Source: Brachymonas sp049977365 (GTDB taxonomy: Bacteria; Pseudomonadota; Gammaproteobacteria; Burkholderiales; Burkholderiaceae_C). From it: a stretch of 64,000 nt of DNA. This document shows, in pieces, positions 46,373-55,030 of this stretch. The notes under the pieces are model-generated. The model saw only the letters and a list, made by a program, of their open reading frames with translations, was not told the DNA's origin and did not search any database. The translations under genes were made by a program, and so were the position numbers. The stretch covers positions 62,001 through 126,000 of the forward strand of contig NZ_JBNGEN010000006.1 in NCBI RefSeq assembly GCF_049977365.1, read 5' to 3'. The number at the start of each line of letters is the position of its first letter. Within the stretch, counting starts at the first letter, position 1.

Positions 46373-47353
46373 TCAGGGGCTCTGGAAGTGCTGGAGCCAG
46401 TGGTTGATCTCGTGGGCCTGCAGGGCCTGATCGTCGGGCGAGCCCAGAGGCGTGTCCATGAAGGAGGCTATCCGGGCCATGTCGATGTGTGCCCCGGCAG
46501 GGTCTGTGCCATCGAGCACCAGCACGCGCCGCGCATCGAAGCCGGGCTCCTGGCGGGCCAGAGGGCTGGTGGTGATGATTTTCCTGTGGAAGAACAGCGC
46601 TTCCACGCCGCGCATGGTGCTGCCGAACTGGTTGTGCTGCACGATTTCCAGCAGGCAGCGCGAGCGGGCGACGTACTCCAGATTTTCGGCATAGGTGAGC
46701 GATGCGTGGCTGAGGAAGGTGCGTTCCTCGGCGGAATACACGGCCCCCCTGTCCGGCACGATGCGAAAGAAGCACCGGTAGCCGTTCTGTTCTGCCAGTG
46801 TCTTGAAGCGCATCAGAAAAGGCAGGCGCCCCTTGTCCATGCCGATGAAGCAGAAATCGTAGTCCATCGCGGCAGACGCCGTGGCGGGCAGGGCGACATG
46901 GCGAAATGGCTGGGGCAGCAGCGTGAATCCGTACGTCTGCGCATCCTGGGCATCGAAGGTGGTGACGTGGTCCGAGACCTTCCGTATGGCGCGCAACCGC
47001 TGTGCGATCCTGAACTTCTTGCCCCTGAATTCCACGACCGGATTCCACAGGAATGAAAAAATCCGGCCGCGTCCCACGTACTTGTGGAGCAGGCGCAGAT
47101 CCTTGGCATTCATGACGGAAAAAAGAATCACCACGTCCTGCGGCGTGATGTCCTTGGCCAGTTGCATGAGATCGGCCGAGCCATACAGGTTCAGCGGAAC
47201 CACCGGGAAGAAGGATTCCAGCCAGCGCCGGATTTTCTGCGCCAGTCCCTTTGTCTTGGAGCTGTACTGCACCAGACGCACATCGGTGCGGTGCAGCCCT
47301 TCAAAAATGAAGCGGGTCAGGTCTGAGCTGAAGTCGGCAATGACGTAGATCAT
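46373..47353 (-). CDS. Glycosyltransferase-like protein (unassigned)
   Basis: 326 aa, probably cytoplasmic. Not firmly recognised. The middle shows FDAQDAQTYGFTLLPQPFRH and YDFCFIGMDKGRLPFLM. The C-terminal third (RCLLEIVQHNQFGSTMRGVE, then ALFFHRKIITTS) resembles a group of LPS/capsule glycosyltransferases with a GT-B-like C-terminal sugar-nucleotide site. The GC content looks slightly below its neighbours. It is downstream of pyrF on the same strand (127-nt gap), away from the other polysaccharide genes. The assignment is inference. Confidence 0.6.
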   Translation of the reverse strand: MIYVIADFSSDLTRFIFEGLHRTDVRLVQYSSKTKGLAQKIRRWLESFFPVVPLNLYGSADLMQLAKDITPQDVVILFSVMNAKDLRLLHKYVGRGRIFSFLWNPVVEFRGKKFRIAQRLRAIRKVSDHVTTFDAQDAQTYGFTLLPQPFRHVALPATASAAMDYDFCFIGMDKGRLPFLMRFKTLAEQNGYRCFFRIVPDRGAVYSAEERTFLSHASLTYAENLEYVARSRCLLEIVQHNQFGSTMRGVEALFFHRKIITTSPLARQEPGFDARRVLVLDGTDPAGAHIDMARIASFMDTPLGSPDDQALQAHEINHWLQHFQSP

Positions 47354-47480
47354 GGTGAGTTTCTGCGTCCCCGGTGGCGCATGGTGCTGTGGTTTTCGGA
47401 GCGCAGCGCAGTGCAATCTGCCACCCTGCGGTGGCGACAGGCGCGTGCCTTGCCCGTCCACCGCCTTGAGGGACGTGAAG

Positions 47481-48356
47481 TCAGCCTGCGCAGGCCTGGC
47501 GCTGGGCCTGCTGCAGCAGGGTGCGCGTGCGCAGGGCCTCGGCGCGGGCGGCGGCAGCATAGTCCTCGCCTTCGGAGGCGTACAGAATGGCCCGGGACGA
47601 GTTGACGATGGCGAAGGCCGTGCTGCGGGCGCTGCCGTCGGCGGCCAGGCTGCCGCGCCAGCCGGCCGCGATGGTGGCATGGGCGTCTCCGCCCTGCGCG
47701 CCCACGCCGGGGATGAGGAGCGGCAGATCGGGGGCAAGCTCGCGCACGCGGGCAATTTCGCCGGGGTAGGTGGCGCCGGTGACCAGACCCAGCTGGCCGT
47801 TGCGGTTCCACGGGCCCTGGGCGAGGCTGGCAATGTGCTCGAACACGCGGGGCTGGCCTTCCACCGAGGCGAGACGCTGGAACTGCAGGTCGTCTCCGCC
47901 GGGGTTGGAGGTGCGGCACAGCAGAAAGGCGCCCTTACCATGGCGGCGCAGGTAGGGCTCGACCGAATCGAAGCCCATGAAGGGCGAGAGCGTCACGGCG
48001 TCGCAGCCGTAGCGCTCGAACGCCTCAATGGCGTACTGCTCGGCCGTGCTGCCGATGTCGCCGCGCTTGCTGTCGAGGATGACGGGCATGTGTGGGGCCA
48101 CTGCGCGGATGTGGGCCACGAGCTGTTCGAGCTGGGCCTCGGCACGGTGGGCGGCAAAGTAGGCGATCTGCGGCTTGTAGGCCAGCGCCAGGTCGGCGGT
48201 GGCGTCCACGATGGCGGCGCAGAAGTCGAAGATGCGTCGCACATTGCCGCGCAGTGCGGCGGGAAAACGCTTCGGGTCGGGATCGAGTCCCACGCACAGC
48301 GAGGACTGGTTGCGCTGTTCTGCCGCGCCAAGCATCTCGAGGAAGGTCGGGGTCAT
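47481..48356 (-). CDS. pyrF: Orotidine-5'-phosphate decarboxylase
   Basis: Converts OMP to UMP, the last step of de novo UMP synthesis. It is the long (type 2) form, 291 aa. It shows SSLCVGLDPDPKRFP at the N-terminus, the catalytic Lys/Asp tetrad in LDSKRGDIGST (Asp95, Lys97, Asp100), and PGVGAQGG in the C-terminal part. ATG 48356 is used; ATG 48365 lies three codons upstream and no Shine-Dalgarno decides. The gene follows the HTH gene with a gap of at most 10 nt, so the two are probably co-transcribed. Confidence 0.95.
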   Translation of the reverse strand: MTPTFLEMLGAAEQRNQSSLCVGLDPDPKRFPAALRGNVRRIFDFCAAIVDATADLALAYKPQIAYFAAHRAEAQLEQLVAHIRAVAPHMPVILDSKRGDIGSTAEQYAIEAFERYGCDAVTLSPFMGFDSVEPYLRRHGKGAFLLCRTSNPGGDDLQFQRLASVEGQPRVFEHIASLAQGPWNRNGQLGLVTGATYPGEIARVRELAPDLPLLIPGVGAQGGDAHATIAAGWRGSLAADGSARSTAFAIVNSSRAILYASEGEDYAAAARAEALRTRTLLQQAQRQACAG

Positions 48357-48366
48357 GCGCGCCATT

Positions 48367-49182
48367 CTAGAGCCAGTCAGGGGGCTGCGCGGGAGGGTTT
48401 TGAGGGGCTTTTTTGGGGGCGGCCCGGTGATCGGGAGGCGGCGGGCGCCGGGGGCGCTGCAGACGGGCAAAGGCGCTGAATTCCCAGGCGCGCATGGTCA
48501 GCAGCAGGGTGTAGCCCTCGCGGTCGCGGGCGGCCACCTTCTGGTCGGCCAGATGCTGCTGGCTGAAGTCGGCCGCGAGCTTCTGCATGCGTTCCACGAA
48601 CAGCGGGGCGTCGGCGCGGGTGATGCTGCCGTGCACGAACAGCAGGCATTCGTCCTCGCCCGCGAACGGGCCGCCGAAGTATTCGAGCAGCGCGTGCTCG
48701 CGGAAGTAGGTCATCACCGGCCCGTTCGGCCGCCAGCGGAAGCCCTTGGCGATGCGCAGGCGGTAGCGGTTGAGCGGGCGCAGCTCCAGGATGCCGAGGT
48801 GGTCGAGCTGCACCAGCAGCGCCGTGCATTCGGCCTCGCCAAGGCGGTAGTGCGCCACCATCTGCTCGAAGGTCCAGTGGCTCAGGGCGCAGATGGCCAC
48901 GAGCAGGAGGCGCTCGTCGGCCACCACGGCGTGCTCCTGTTCGGCGGTGAGTTCGATGAGTTCGGGCTGGTGCTCGACCACGCGGCGGGCCAGGTCGGCA
49001 AAGTCGAGGTGCAGCACGCGGCAGATGGCGTCGATGCGGGTCAGGGGCATGTCGGCGCGGGCGAACATGCGCTTGACGCTCGATTCGGCCAGCCCGAGCT
49101 GGCGGGCCAGACCCGCATAGGTCACACCGGCCTGCCGGAGTTCGGCCTTGAGGGCGGCAATCAGGTCGGCGGTGCTGGACAT
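48367..49182 (-). CDS. HTH (XRE-like) regulator upstream of pyrF
   Basis: 271 aa. The N-terminal XRE-type helix-turn-helix includes GVTYAGLARQLGLAESSVKR and MFARADMPLTRIDAICRVLH (about residues 18-61). The remaining 200 residues form an unassigned domain (HWTFEQMVAHYRLGEAECTA, RPNGPVMTYFREHALLEYFG). The C-terminus is Pro/Arg-rich. It sits immediately upstream of pyrF and is divergent from the DUF3422 gene by 229 nt. Control of pyrimidine synthesis is a guess from position only. Confidence 0.82.
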   Translation of the reverse strand: MSSTADLIAALKAELRQAGVTYAGLARQLGLAESSVKRMFARADMPLTRIDAICRVLHLDFADLARRVVEHQPELIELTAEQEHAVVADERLLLVAICALSHWTFEQMVAHYRLGEAECTALLVQLDHLGILELRPLNRYRLRIAKGFRWRPNGPVMTYFREHALLEYFGGPFAGEDECLLFVHGSITRADAPLFVERMQKLAADFSQQHLADQKVAARDREGYTLLLTMRAWEFSAFARLQRPRRPPPPDHRAAPKKAPQNPPAQPPDWL

Positions 49183-49411
49183 GGCGGCAGAGAAGGGCGG
49201 GAGTGTGTGTGGGACGGCCACAGGCGGGCAGAGCGGCCTGCGCGGGCATTGTGGCATGTTCGTGCCGTGCACAGGCCTGCGCGCATCGCGTGGATGCCAC
49301 GTGGATGCCGGCCTGGTGCCACGCCGGTGCCATGACCAGCCCCTAGAATGGAATGGCCCTCATCCCCCTTTCTTCTTCGCGCATCGTGCGCGTTCCTGCG
49401 AGCTGTCTGCC

Positions 49412-50806
49412 ATGTCTTCCGCCTCCCTCTATGCTCCCCGCCTGCCGGCCGACGATGCCCTGCGGCATGTCGTGCACAACGAGGTGCACACCCGTCCCAC
49501 GGCTCTCATCGAGATGCCTGCGCGCGTGCTCTACATTGCCGTGCTCAACCGGGGGGTGGACAAGGCGCAGGAGCTGGCCCACCTGCAGGCGCTGCCCGGC
49601 CATGCCGGCCTGACGCTGCGCGACCTGGACACCAGCTTTGCGCGTTTCACCGTGGCCGACCCCGCCGATCCCGCCCGCACTGTGACGCTGCAGTGGGAGC
49701 GCCACACCGAGTTCACCCGCTATGCGGTGCTGGTGCCCCTGCCCGAGGCGTCGGAGGAGGACTGCATCCCCGCCCCCGCTCCGGCCGATGCTGCTCCGCT
49801 GCCACCGGACTGGATCGCGGGCATTCCCGGAGCCACCTTCGCCGCCATCGACCTCTGGATGTGGCACGACGAGCTGGTGCCCGAGCACAAGGCTGCCCGC
49901 ATGACCGAGGCGCGCCGCTGGTTTGCCCGCATGCACGGCGACGACGGCCGCAAGGTGCGTCTCTTTGGCTCGCAGATGGGCAACGGGCACTCCTGGGGGC
50001 TGAGCGATTTCCGCATCGGGGCCGACGGCTTCGAGCGCCTGCTGGTGCTCGCTCCCTCGGACACCAGCGACGAGCGCGCCGGCCGCATTGCCCAGCGTCT
50101 GCTGGAGCTCGAAACCTACCGCCTCATGGCCCTGCGCAGTCTGCCCACGGCCAAGAAGCTGGCGTCCTTTCTGGCCCAGTCCGAGCAGGAGCTGGTGCAG
50201 ATCACGGGGCTGATGGAAGAAGGGCGGCAGATCTCGGAGCAGGTGCTCATGGACCGCCTGACCGCTCTGGCCGGCGCCGTGGAACGTGCCACGGCCGAGC
50301 ATGACTGGCGCTATTCGGCCAGCCGGGCGTACTTTGCGCTGGTGCATGCCCGCATGGACGAGTTGCGCGAGAAGCCCATCACCGGCACCCAGACCATGCG
50401 CGACTTCATCCAGCGCCGCACCTCGCCTGCCATGGCCACCGTGGCTGCCTCGGAGCGGCGGCTCGCCACCCTGGCCGAGCGCATCGGACGGGCCAGCGCG
50501 CTGCTGCGCACCCGCATCGACATTGCCGCCGAGCAGCAGAACCGCGAGCTGCTCGAACAGCTCACCAAGGGCCAGACCCTGCAGCTCAGCCTGCAGTCCA
50601 CGGTGGAAGGGCTGTCCATTGCGGCCATCTCGTACTACATGGTGAGCCTGGTGCTCTATGCCGGCAAGGCAGCCAAGGATCTGGGCTGGCTGCCCGTGGC
50701 TCCCGAGCTGGTGGCGGGGCTGTCCATTCCGCTCATTCTGTTCGGGGTGTGGTGGATCACCCGCCGCATCCATGACCGGCTGCACCATGCGCTCGGCGAG
50801 CATTGA
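49412..50806 (+). CDS. DUF3422 family membrane-anchored protein
   Basis: 464 aa, conserved in proteobacteria, function unknown. N-terminal motif is LRHVVHNEVHTRPTALIEMP. The middle has GNGHSWGLSDFRIGADGFER and ETYRLMALRSLPTAKKL. A long helical stretch (about 250-390) is followed by two C-terminal spans (ISYYMVSLVLYAGK and LSIPLILFGVWWI). It resembles the general layout of a peripheral domain tethered by a C-terminal hairpin. ATG 49412 lacks a Shine-Dalgarno and the leader is C/T-rich. Confidence 0.88.
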   Translation: MSSASLYAPRLPADDALRHVVHNEVHTRPTALIEMPARVLYIAVLNRGVDKAQELAHLQALPGHAGLTLRDLDTSFARFTVADPADPARTVTLQWERHTEFTRYAVLVPLPEASEEDCIPAPAPADAAPLPPDWIAGIPGATFAAIDLWMWHDELVPEHKAARMTEARRWFARMHGDDGRKVRLFGSQMGNGHSWGLSDFRIGADGFERLLVLAPSDTSDERAGRIAQRLLELETYRLMALRSLPTAKKLASFLAQSEQELVQITGLMEEGRQISEQVLMDRLTALAGAVERATAEHDWRYSASRAYFALVHARMDELREKPITGTQTMRDFIQRRTSPAMATVAASERRLATLAERIGRASALLRTRIDIAAEQQNRELLEQLTKGQTLQLSLQSTVEGLSIAAISYYMVSLVLYAGKAAKDLGWLPVAPELVAGLSIPLILFGVWWITRRIHDRLHHALGEH

Positions 50807-51010
50807 GCCGCCGCCTCGGCCCTTGCTCTGTCTCCTGTCGCTGCGGTCGTTTCTGCCGCTCTTGGGGCCTGTCCGGTGTGGCGGGGGCCGCAGGGACTGC
50901 AGGGGGAGCGGGCGGGAGGCGCGTGTCTGGTATCGCCCAGTGCTCCCGGGCGGGGCGCAGTATCGTTCCGTGATGTTTCGGGCGCTGCCGCAGCTCTCAG
51001 GGGCGGCAGC

Positions 51011-53170
51011 ATGAATGCACCTTCCGCACCGTCGGGCGTGGGTGCTGCCCCAGGTTTGCAGCCGTCCGTGCGACCGGAGCAGGCGTCCGCGTCGGAGCCT
51101 GCATCGTCCCGTCTCCCTTCCTGTTCCATGCCGCCCATGTCCTCTCTGCCGTCTTCTTCCTCATCTTCCGCTTCTTCCCTGGCTGCGGCCGCGTGCAGCG
51201 ACATGGGCGCAGGCCCAGATGCCGCTGCCGGGCTGCCCGCGCCTGACGGCCGGGGCGCTGCCCCTGCGGCGGCGGGGCATGCGAGCCAGTTTGCCCTGCT
51301 GCGCGAGCGGCGCTTTGCGCCCTTCTTTCTCACGCAGTTCCTGGGGGCGGCCAATGACAATCTCTTCAAGTTCGCCCTCACGGTGCTCGTCACCTACGAG
51401 CTGCAGCTGGCATGGCTGCCGCCCGCCACGGCCGGGCTGGTGATCGGGGCGCTGTTCATCCTGCCGTTTCTGCTGTTTTCGGCCACCAGTGGCCAGCTCA
51501 CCGACCGCTACGCCAAGGACCGCATGATCCGCGCCGTCAAGACGCTGGAGGTCGGCATCATGGGGCTGGCGGCGGTGGGCTTCGTCACCGCCAACGTGCC
51601 GGTGCTGCTGGCCTGCGTGTGCCTCATGGGCGTGCACTCGACCCTGTTCGGGCCGGTCAAGTACGCGCTGCTGCCCCAGGTACTGCAGGAGCGCGAGCTC
51701 ACGGGGGGCAACGGGCTGGTGGAGACCGGCACCTTTGTCGCCATCCTGCTCGGCAACATGGCAGGGGGACTGCTGGTGGCCGTGCCCGGCGTGGGGCCGA
51801 GCCTGGTGGCGGGCGTCTGCTTGACGCTGGCCGTGGCCGGGTGGCTGGCCGCCCGTGCCGTGCCGCCCGCGCCGTCGGCCCAGCCCGACCTGCGCATCAA
51901 CCCCAACCCACTGAGCGAGACCTGGCGCAATCTGGCCGTGGCACGCGCGCATCCGGCCGTGTTCCGCTCGCTGCTCGGCATCAGCTGGATGTGGTTTGTG
52001 GGCGCCGTGTTCCTGGCCCAGTTTCCGGCGCTCGCGCGCGAGGTGCTGCACGGCAACGAGCAGGTGGCATCGCTGCTGCTCATGACCTTCTCGGTCGGCA
52101 TCGGGGCCGGATCGCTCCTGTGCGAGAAGCTCTCGCGCGGCCATGTCGAAATCGGCCTCGTACCGCTCGGTGCGCTGGGCATGACGCTGGCTATGCTCGA
52201 CCTGTATCTGGCCCTGCAGCCTGTGCTCGGTGCTCCGGCGCCTGCCGCATCGCTCACCGTGCGCAGCTTCGTGGCCCAGCCCGGCCACCTGCGCATTCTG
52301 GCCGATCTGCTCGTGCTGGCCCTGTCTGCGGGCGTCTACAGCGTGCCCATGTATGCGCTGGTGCAGCTGCGCAGCCCCGCCACGCACCGCGCCCGCATCA
52401 TCGCCACCAACAACATCCTCGGCGCCCTGTTTATGATCGCCAGCGCCCTGCTCGTGGGGGCCCTGCTGCACGCCGGCTGGAACTTTGCCCACGTCGTGCT
52501 GCTGCTCGCGCTGCTCAATGTGGCCGTGACGCTCTACGTGTTCGTGCTGGTGCCGGAATACTGGCTGCGCTTTGTGGCGTGGTTTCTCACCTTCTGCGTG
52601 TACCGCTTCCGCATTCGGGGCAGCGCGCACATTCCGTCCGAAGGGCCCGCCATCGTGGCCTGCAACCATGTGAGCTTTGCCGACGCCGTGCTGCTCATGA
52701 GCGCCAGCCCCCGGCCCATCCACTTCCTCATGGACCACCGCATCTTCCGCACGCCAGTGCTGGGCTTCATCTTCCGCATGGCGCGCGCCATTCCCATCTG
52801 CAGCCCGCGCGAGGACGAAGCCATCTACCACGCCGCCATGCAGCGCGCCGCCCAGGTCCTGGCCGAGGGCGACCTGCTCGGCATCTTCCCCGAAGGCCGC
52901 CTCACCCCCGACGGCCAGCTCGGCGAATTCAAGGGCGGCATCATGAAGATCCTCGCCCAGCACCCCTGCCCCGTGGTGCCCATGGCCCTGTCCAACCTGT
53001 GGGGCTCCTTCTTCAGCCGCATCGAAGGCGGCCGCGCCATGGTCCGCCCCTTCCGCCGAGGCCCATGGACCCGCGTCACCCTCACCATCGGCACCCCCAT
53101 GCCCCCCGACACCGTTACACCCGCCACGCTGCGTGCGCGGGTGGCGGGGTTGATGGGGGAGGGAGAATGA
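51011..53170 (+). CDS. LplT-like MFS transporter fused to a PlsC-type acyltransferase
   Basis: 719 aa. Residues 1-90 are an unusual Ser/Ala/Pro-rich leader. Residues about 95-500 form a 12-span MFS domain (FFLTQFLGAANDNLFKFAL, GPVKYALLPQVLQ), as in the lysophospholipid flippase LplT. Residues about 530-715 are a glycerolipid acyltransferase domain with the HX4D motif NHVSFADAVL and the second motif FPEGRLTPDG. In E. coli LplT and Aas cooperate in lysophospholipid repair; here the acyl-ACP synthetase half of Aas is absent. ATG 51011 is the first Met after a gap; a later Met in the Ser-rich leader is possible. Confidence 0.88.
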   Translation: MNAPSAPSGVGAAPGLQPSVRPEQASASEPASSRLPSCSMPPMSSLPSSSSSSASSLAAAACSDMGAGPDAAAGLPAPDGRGAAPAAAGHASQFALLRERRFAPFFLTQFLGAANDNLFKFALTVLVTYELQLAWLPPATAGLVIGALFILPFLLFSATSGQLTDRYAKDRMIRAVKTLEVGIMGLAAVGFVTANVPVLLACVCLMGVHSTLFGPVKYALLPQVLQERELTGGNGLVETGTFVAILLGNMAGGLLVAVPGVGPSLVAGVCLTLAVAGWLAARAVPPAPSAQPDLRINPNPLSETWRNLAVARAHPAVFRSLLGISWMWFVGAVFLAQFPALAREVLHGNEQVASLLLMTFSVGIGAGSLLCEKLSRGHVEIGLVPLGALGMTLAMLDLYLALQPVLGAPAPAASLTVRSFVAQPGHLRILADLLVLALSAGVYSVPMYALVQLRSPATHRARIIATNNILGALFMIASALLVGALLHAGWNFAHVVLLLALLNVAVTLYVFVLVPEYWLRFVAWFLTFCVYRFRIRGSAHIPSEGPAIVACNHVSFADAVLLMSASPRPIHFLMDHRIFRTPVLGFIFRMARAIPICSPREDEAIYHAAMQRAAQVLAEGDLLGIFPEGRLTPDGQLGEFKGGIMKILAQHPCPVVPMALSNLWGSFFSRIEGGRAMVRPFRRGPWTRVTLTIGTPMPPDTVTPATLRARVAGLMGEGE

Positions 53171-53404
53171 ATAGTTCGATGATTTCTTGCGAATTCTCGT
53201 TAAATAGAAATACGAATTTTGTGTAAACGTACTGTGCCGTTTTTACGGCGGGGTTGTGCTTGATTGATTAACTAGAGTGTGTTGTTAATGCTGAGATTTT
53301 CTTTTGCAGCAACCACTTCGCATGCTTTGTAAAAGTGAGATTCTTGGAATTTCTCATTGAAATCAATAGTTTGTTGGGCTTATAACGCGCCTTAACGGTT
53401 ATTT

Positions 53405-54172
53405 TTATTTAAAGCGCAAGCAGCTGCCATCAATTCCCCTTAATTTTTTAATTTCACCAAAAGAAATTCTTCCCCCTGGGCTTGATGGCCAACGCTCACG
53501 AAGTTTTTTGGAAACATAAATTTCATTAACTCCGGAGCTTAATTTTGTTGCCTCCCATACACACTCTCCGAAAACTTTTGGCTGTCTATTTTCTGTGGAG
53601 CCAACAAGAGTAACAAGAGCGTTTCCTATGGACAAGCCAACCCCCAATTGAAGGGGGGGAAGATTATATCTTCTATCAATCTCTGAGTTAATTAAATTCC
53701 TTGTGTCGACAATGCAATTTCTAGCAGCTCGGCTAGCCGCCCTTATCGTATCAAAAGCGGAATTCTTATCCACTCTAAAAAGGGCCAATGCTCCATCGCC
53801 TAGGTATTCTGTAACAGCACCATTTTCGAATGCGACTGTCTCAGCAATTGCCGGAAGCAATGCTGATGTTTCGTAATAGAGTCGTTGCAATCCATCTTCC
53901 AAAAGAGATTCCTTGCATTTTGTCTTAAGACGACTAGAAGATTTTCTCATGTCTACCACCAAGGCAATAAATTGATCTGCCTTAGGAACCTCGTTCACAT
54001 TGCTATACCCTGGAATTTTCGATGGCTGAGATTGATCTGCGGCAATGCACTCTAAAGTTATGCTCTTTTGCGTAAGATAATCTCCATGCATTTCCCAGGC
54101 TTTCTCTGATTTTTCAAGATTATCCTGTATGGATTTCAATACAATATACTTTTGATTTTCCGATAAACTCAA
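53405..54172 (-). CDS. pycC: Pycsar-type class III nucleotidyl (pyrimidine) cyclase
   Basis: 255 aa, probably cytosolic. It has a class III cyclase fold with two metal-binding aspartates, Asp74 (ALVVDMRKSSS) and Asp126 (TEYLGDGALALF), then VGLSIGNALVTLVGS and FGECVWEATKLSSG. Aligned by eye, the purine-selecting Lys/Asp of adenylate cyclases are Glu122 and Lys199, and the usual Asn/Arg pair is Trp206/Lys210. Known Pycsar cyclases make cCMP or cUMP after phage infection; the base made here cannot be read from sequence. The start is TTG 54172 with GAGG at 8 nt, 10 nt after the effector stop; an in-frame TAA lies just upstream. Strongly AT-rich, unlike its neighbours. Confidence 0.8.
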   Translation of the reverse strand: MSLSENQKYIVLKSIQDNLEKSEKAWEMHGDYLTQKSITLECIAADQSQPSKIPGYSNVNEVPKADQFIALVVDMRKSSSRLKTKCKESLLEDGLQRLYYETSALLPAIAETVAFENGAVTEYLGDGALALFRVDKNSAFDTIRAASRAARNCIVDTRNLINSEIDRRYNLPPLQLGVGLSIGNALVTLVGSTENRQPKVFGECVWEATKLSSGVNEIYVSKKLRERWPSSPGGRISFGEIKKLRGIDGSCLRFK

Positions 54173-54182
54173 TTTATTGGCC

Positions 54183-54683
54183 TCATTTTATAAAAAATTG
54201 AAACACTATATGAATCAATATAAAAGATATGGTTGCTGTAGTGAGATAAAGAGCCACATCCACCCATCTACACTTGGATTCTCTTATTATTGAAAGCTTC
54301 ATCGCCTCGTAAAGTAGTTCGTCTTCCCATTGTGTTTCTGCTATTTTTTTCTTCAACTCGGTATGGGATTTTGGAGTTTGCAGTATTTTTTCCAAATAAA
54401 ACACCCCGCTCGGAATATATCCATTTAGCATCATTCCTTTGAATGGATTTTTTCTAGGCAGTAAAACAAGCGCGCAAGCCAAAGTTGCAAGCAATGCAAA
54501 AATCCAAGAGCATTTTAGCCAGCAAGATACAGGTTGATTAATCGATGCGATCGCCCCAAAATTAGTAATGGCAGTACTTAGTGTTAATATTATCCCTAGG
54601 ACCTCAGCTTTTGTGTCGTAAGCCCGTATCGTCTCCTGAGTATCTCCAATAATAATTTTCAAATATTCAATCGAAGTATTCAA
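54183..54683 (-). CDS. pycTM: Pycsar membrane effector (PycTM-like, DUF5706-like)
   Basis: 166 aa with about three membrane spans (residues 27-48, 54-75, 140-163) and a cytoplasmic helical section between spans 2 and 3. Before span 1 it has TIRAYDTKAEVLGIILTL; a DTKA/ADTKA motif there is the mark of the PycTM-type effector family. In known systems the cyclic pyrimidine binds the effector, which then damages the membrane and stops phage growth. The start is TTG 54683, with AGGAG 6 nt upstream. It is the first gene of a two-gene unit with the cyclase. Composition is very AT-rich (14 G/C of 60 at 54181-54240). Confidence 0.75.
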   Translation of the reverse strand: MNTSIEYLKIIIGDTQETIRAYDTKAEVLGIILTLSTAITNFGAIASINQPVSCWLKCSWIFALLATLACALVLLPRKNPFKGMMLNGYIPSGVFYLEKILQTPKSHTELKKKIAETQWEDELLYEAMKLSIIRESKCRWVDVALYLTTATISFILIHIVFQFFIK

Positions 54684-55030
54684 TTGCTGCTCCTGTAGTT
54701 TTATCTTGCATTAAGAAAACTGTATTTCAGCGTTGATGGAAAATGGTTGGTTAAATTTTTTATGAATAAGAGCGTGATTATTATTTTTCAATAATGTCCT
54801 TTCTGAGTGGTTGTAAAATTTATGAATCACCAACCACTTTTGGTGTGTCTTCTGCCAAATGTGATCCACGCAAACTATTTTATTGCAGAAGATGGCACGG
54901 ACTATTGCATGTGCTGAAGTGGTTAAATGTTGCATCCCATGTGATGCATATCCTGATCGCAGCAGGCTTGCTTTCAAGGTGCGAGATGTGCTGCGAAGAG
55001 TGATCGAATTGATTCGACAGAGACCGTTGC
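54684..55030. other. AT-rich gap between the Pycsar pair and the IS remnant
   Basis: 347 nt with no gene I can support. Short open frames on both strands (65-126 codons) match nothing I know. On the minus strand, upstream of the effector, there is a small dyad ATTATT-TTTC-AATAAT (54780-54795) overlapping a TTGAAA, which could be part of the promoter; the -10 is not clear. Confidence 0.4.

Noticed and set aside
53171..53404. A small gene or attachment site in the AT-rich gap after the LplT-PlsC gene
   Set aside because: No frame of useful length with a start site is present, and I found no direct repeat matching the other side of the islet by eye.
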